From Salvelinus alpinus (Eukaryota > Chordata > Actinopteri > Salmoniformes > Salmonidae), in NCBI RefSeq assembly GCF_045679555.1, contig NC_092087.1, positions 22,592,925-22,656,924 on the forward strand: a DNA stretch of 64,000 bases, given 5' to 3'. A program made the translations under genes and the position numbers. The notes beneath the pieces are model-generated. The model was not told the DNA's origin, searched no databases, and worked only from the letters and a program-made list of their open reading frames with translations. Below, one piece after another: positions 59,617-64,000 of the stretch (the stretch's first letter is position 1; every line of letters begins with the position of its first letter).

Positions 59617-61895
59617 CAGTGGTTCTTAACCTTGTTGGAGGTACTGAACCCCACCAGTTTCATATGCGCATTCACCGAACCCTTCTTAATTGGAAAAATA
59701 AAATATGATTTTTTCAAATTCAAAACATAGGTATATATTTTACTGGTGCACAAAATGAACCGTGCATCAACATCAACACTGTGTGTTCAAAGAACAAAAT
59801 CATCAAAACATGATTTTCACACAAAAACAAAAACATAATAATGAATATTTACTGCAAATCAGTGTGACTTCTGCTGTTGCCTTTCAGAGACCAGTTCAGA
59901 AATGCGCGGCTTCACCTTGGCAAGTGCCACTCTCATGTCATTTTCGCAACAAAGTCTGTTCCTTTTCTTCGTTTTTATGTCCAGCATCCTCGAAAAGGAT
60001 TGCTCGCAAAGATATGTTGTAACAAACGGTATGAAAATCTCCAGAGCTTTCTTAGCAATAACAGGGTACGTTACCATTTGTTGACACCAAAACGTTGAAA
60101 GCGTTGTTGTTCTGAAGAGTTGCTGTTGAACCTGGCTCTGCTGAATTTCAATGATTTCATCGAGGTATTCATCATTGACATCTGTTGTCTCAACACTAAA
60201 CGTGACCGGCTGTCTCACCCATGCTGGATATGACTCTCTTGTAGGGAAGTATCCGTCGAGAGACTTTGCAAGCTCATCTAAGTGCGTGGCAATTGCTTGC
60301 TTCAGTTCCGCGGGTACAGAAATGTCTCCGATTCCAGATACATCTTCGATCTTACTTACACAGTCGTCCAGCAGGGGAAAGTTTGCGAAGTTATCGTTCT
60401 CTGTTCGTCGTTTCCATAACGGTAGCTTTTTTAAAAAAGCCTTCAGGTTTTCCTCCGCTTCGATGATGTTGACTCCACCGCCCTGCATCTTTTGATTGAG
60501 ATGATTGAGAGCTGCGAAGATATCAGCCATGTACGCTAAAATGAGAATGAACTCAGAATTTTTTAAGCAATCTGCATGACAATGTTGGTGCTCTTGCAAA
60601 AACAGGGCTAATTCCACACGCACGGCAAAAACACGATTCAGCACCTGTCCGCGGGATAACCACCGAACGTTAGAATGGTACAGAAGTACCTCGAATTCAG
60701 AGCCCATTTCTTTACACAGCTCACTGAAGATGCGGTGCCTCAGAGCACTAGTTCGCACATAGTTCACGCATTCCACTACAATTTTTAATTCTTCTGCCAG
60801 TTTTGGAGGCAAGGTTTTTGTTGCCAACGCATGCCTGTGCAGAATACAATGCGTAACAATGATGTGTGGTGCATCGGCTTTCACTAGCGCACCAAAACCA
60901 GACTTTCTTCCCAGCATGACTGGAGCGCCGTCTGAACAGACTGCAGAAACCATATCCCACGAAAGATTGTTGTCTTTGAAGAAGTCATCCACAAGTTTCT
61001 TCACATCGGCTGCCTTAGTTGTTGTTGTAAGAGGCTTACAAAATAAAAAATCTTCCTTTATCACGTCGTCTTTCACATAGCGCACCAAGCTGGCTTAGAT
61101 TGGAAACGTCTGTGGTCTCGTCGAGTTGAAGGCTGAATTTTGCCGGGCTTGAAATCAGATCTGCAACTACTTGAGCCAAGATGTCTTTGCTCATGTCCTC
61201 TATTCTGTCGCTGATGGTGTCATTTGAAAGAGGAATTTGGGATAACTTAACTTCAGCCTCTTTTCCCAGCATGATATTCGCCATCTTCAACACAGCTGGT
61301 TTTATGAGTGTTTCACCAATGGTGTGTGGTTTGCCCTGCTTTGCGATCAGGTAAGCAACTTCGTACGATGCTGTGAGGATCGGTTTGTTGATGGGTACAA
61401 AGCCGAGAACAGGCAGAGTAGCCTTTTCATCGAATCTGGCTCTCTTCACCTTGAATTCAGCGAGCGTTGTGTTCTTGTATTCTCCATCTCCATGCAGCTT
61501 AAGGAAGTGTTCTCTTAGTTTTGCCGGTGCTAAACTAGAATTGCTCAACTTGGCATTGCAAATCATGCAGTTAGGACGCTGACTCCCATCACGTTCCGTT
61601 ATACATGTGAATCCATATTGTACATATACGTAAGTATGAAGGGATTAAAATATTAAGAAAGAAATCACAAAACGTACCATCACGACAGTCACAAGTCGAC
61701 TACTGAGCGCACCAAATTCCCTGCAGCACAGATAGGCCAAGCGATGTAGCGTGATCACCTGCAGCCAATGATGGCCAAGCGGGGCGTGTCATCACGAATC
61801 ATATGAGTCGGATGTGTGTCTTGACCTCCGCCGAACCCCTGAGACTGACTCACCGAACCCCTGGGGTTCGATCGAACCCAGGTTAAGAACCACTG
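59617..61895 (-). mobile_element. hAT transposon, both ends present
   Basis: The 2279-bp element has ends 'cagtggttcttaacc' and its complement, and a perfect 8-bp target duplication 'ccctagac' (59609-59616, 61896-61903). This defines its borders exactly. It lies in the reverse transcriptase region of an L2-like LINE. The transposase is on the minus strand. Confidence 0.95.
59859..61620 (-). pseudogene. hAT transposase (ZBED5/FAM200-like), one frame break
   Basis: Two overlapping minus-strand frames cover it: 61566-61036 (BED zinc finger 'CMICNAKLSNSSL...HFLKLH', up to 'DETTDVSNLSQLGAL') and 61088-59859 (409 codons). The second has the RNase-H-like core 'CSDGAPVMLG', 'HSNVRWLSRGQVLNRVF', and the C-terminal hAT dimerisation domain 'YLCEQSFSRMLDIKTKKRNR'. 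The break is best explained by an 8-bp loss at the repeated 'gtgcgcta' and is shared with the copy at 54695. Upstream of the zinc finger no ATG-started frame is visible. Domesticated relatives of this family exist in vertebrates, but this copy is not intact. Confidence 0.88.
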
Positions 61896-62000
61896 CCCTA
61901 GACCCACTAAAATTTGCATACTGCCCCAACAGATCCATAGACAACGCAATCTCAATTGCACTCCACACTGCCCTCACCCACTTAGATAAGAGGAATACGT

Positions 62001-62275
62001 ACACTATATATACACAAACATATGTGGACACCCCTTCAAATTTCAAATGAGTAGATTTGGCTATTTCAGCCACACCAGTTACTAAAATCGGGCACACAGC
62101 CATGCAATCTCCATAAACTTTGGCAGTAGAATGGCCTTACGGAAGAGTTCAGTGACTTTCAACATGTCACCATCATAGGATGCCACCTTTCCAACAAGTC
62201 AATTCGTCAAATTTCTGCACTGTTAGAGCTGTCCCAGTCAACTGTACGTGCTGTTATACGTGCCCAGTCACAGTC
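62001..62275 (+). mobile_element. Tc1-like 5' end fragment (fourth family)
   Basis: The sequence 'tatgtggacaccccttcaaa' followed by 'gatgccacctttccaacaag' is the left end and N-terminal transposase start ('MALRKSSVTFNMSPS' in a broken frame) of another Tc1-like family. The rest is missing. Confidence 0.7.
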
Positions 62276-63529
62276 CACAAATGGGCGGCACCCATTTATG
62301 GAAATTTAAGTGGGGCGTGGCTGGCCAGTTTTGTGTAGCGGCTGGTATCATCACGTGATCACCCGTGCTGTTCATCCAGTATAAACCCAAATTATTATTA
62401 GCCCTAGTTAGATAGATGGCAGAAACAGCCTATCAGAATACAATGTAATGGTTTACTCCCAATCTGTTGATGAAACCCATAACAAAGCTTGCTAAATAAC
62501 TGTTTCGTTAACCAAACTAGCTAGTAGTGCACACTTTCAGTTGAGCAAACCCATGTTAACGTTAGCCAGCTAATATAACATTGAGTAATATAGCTAGCTA
62601 GAGATGCCAATTGCATGTATAAATGCGAACAAACAAACCAAAGACGTTAAACTAGCTAATAGTTAACTAAAACGGGCATCCTGGATCAAGAAAAGAGTTA
62701 GCTAGCTAGTGCAGGCTACATGGAGGTTCTCAGCTGGCACTTTGTAACTAGTTCACGGTGTATATTCCAACTTTGTCATGTAAATGAACACATTATTTTG
62801 GAACACAGCCAGCTAATGTTAGCCACCTAACCAGCAAGACATGCAAACTGCTACTTCATCCCGGCATCTTGTGTGTGCCTGTACTGTAGCTAGCTAGTTA
62901 CTGTACTACTAGCTCTCTGCAGGGTTGCAAATGCAGGTCCCGGGCTTGAGTCTTGCTCCCCCTTTTCAGATCGTTTCATTGTCAAGACATCGCACTAGTT
63001 GTGTCTTACCTGTGTCCCTCGGCTGAAACCCCGGCCAACGATCTGACTATGTCTGATCTTTGCAGTAATATTTCCATTACGAACACTTCGTTTCCCTCCA
63101 GTCCAAGGGGACTCCAACCCCAGAAGCGTCGCCATTATTTGTTATCCCTGAACTGTTCCAAGCCAGAAGATTTAGCTAACTAGATCTCATCAGATTCCAC
63201 AGTTACGAGGTCAAAATTGGCTACAATTTTTTGTGTTAATTCAAGGTTAAGGCATAAGGTCAGCGGTTAGATTTTAAGAATATCAATTGTAGAAATGGGC
63301 GGTGTTTATGACTTTGTGGCTATATAAACTTGTGACGACCGCTAGGTCTTGATACACATATTCAAAAGTAGCGGCATCTAGTGGTAGGATTTGAAAATAG
63401 TTTTGACATGAGACGCTTTCTCCGTGTGGCCCAGATAACTTCAGCACCTGGTGTCTTGTTTTGATGCTCTTTTTTTGTATGAAAATGTTGGCAATCACAA
63501 GAAACAAAACTGTCATATACAACTTCATT
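62276..63529. other. No gene recognised
   Basis: Frames at 62953-63183 (76 codons) and 63283-63528 (81 codons, minus) have no recognisable features. Repeated 'gctagcta' motifs occur at 62518-62710. Confidence 0.5.
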
Positions 63530-64000
63530 TATTTATTCCTAATTCTTACAACCAGAGCATGCAGAACTATGCTGCCACGAGCCAAATGCTGCTAAAAAGT
63601 CAGAGTTAGTTTCAAGTTAGTTCAGACATGGCATGTCATTCATATACAAACGGATTGCAGAGTAACAGATTGCATATGAAACGAACAATCGGTTCAATAT
63701 TTAGTCCAATTAAAACGTTCTTGTTGTTCAGTGATCTTCCTTCTTTGGTAAAAAAAGAAATAGACCAATGCATGGGCGTTTCTGTGTGGACAAGCAGAAT
63801 GGAACCTTCCTTGAGCTGAAAGGAAGTGCTCCTCACATCATAATACCAAAGACAGTACAGATAATACCTTTCGGTTCCAGCCTCTGAAATGTGCTCTTGA
63901 GCACAAGCACAGCTACAGCATTAGAAGACTTGAGAAGTGCCACGTAACACTGCTTCCCTGTGGCTACCTGAACCCTAACACACATTCTACCATCAAAACA
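63530..64000 (-). CDS. Possible terminal exon of an unidentified gene
   Basis: On the minus strand a frame is open from the window edge (64000) to a TGA at 63833-63835, 55 codons. It contains 'QVATGKQCYVALLKSSNAVA', then 'VLVLKSTFQRLEPKG', which looks more protein-like than neighbouring frames. An 'aataaa' signal on the minus strand near 63530, about 300 bp after the stop, fits a 3' UTR. I cannot name the protein. It could also be chance or a repeat. Confidence 0.3.

Larger units (their letters stand above)
59425..62000 (+). mobile_element. L2-like LINE fragment split by hAT
   Basis: Two LINE pieces (about 59425-59616 and 61896-62000) are contiguous in the family: the first ends at '...ccctagac' and the second resumes 'ccctagacccactaaaattt', encoding the RT block '[20 protein letters not shown]' in a shifted frame. 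The hAT element at 59617-61895 sits between them. Confidence 0.85.

Overview
The window is fish genomic DNA, almost certainly from a salmonid. The evidence is tRNA-derived SINEs of the HpaI and SmaI type with the shared LINE-like 3' tail, Sleeping-Beauty-type and several other Tc1-like transposons, hAT elements, L2-like LINEs, salmonid LTR-like units and long (CA)n/(GGAT)n arrays. No complete host gene was recognised. More than half of the sequence can be assigned to dispersed or simple repeats, many nested in one another.

Layout. 1-26.1 kb is intergenic or deep-intronic DNA filled with repeats: a Tc1 element broken by nested insertions at 2.1-5.0 kb, a repeat carrying a hAT-like insertion at 5.8-8.4 kb, MITEs, minisatellites, a 5'-truncated L1 with a 16-bp target duplication, an L2-like LINE carrying two SINEs, and a 154-bp CA array. 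26.2-54.5 kb holds the decayed remains of a sarcomeric myosin heavy chain gene on the + strand. It is identified as myh7b (teleost MYH14) by exon sequences, an intronic mir-499 hairpin and the neighbouring trpc4ap. At least 24 exon remnants are recognisable, many still with splice sites, but there are premature stops, frameshifts, missing exons, transposons inside exons and two blocks of exons in reverse orientation.

54.7-61.9 kb contains two nearly identical hAT elements in opposite orientation. Between them lie four open exons of trpc4ap on the minus strand, in the convergent myh7b-trpc4ap arrangement known from other vertebrates; the 3' exons are absent. 62-64 kb has a Tc1 fragment, unassigned DNA and a possible terminal exon of a minus-strand gene running off the end.

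The most interesting elements are these. (1) A well-preserved miR-499 hairpin (seed and both arms kept) sits in an intron of a dead host gene. (2) An inverted block of myosin exons lies between two oppositely oriented Sleeping-Beauty-like copies, as expected for recombination between them. (3) A Tc1-like element has a full 340-codon transposase frame with D153/D244/E279 and terminal inverted repeats that look identical over about 200 bp. (4) A fold-back duplication lies around a myosin exon. All calls rest on reading the sequence and on remembered family features; no search was run.
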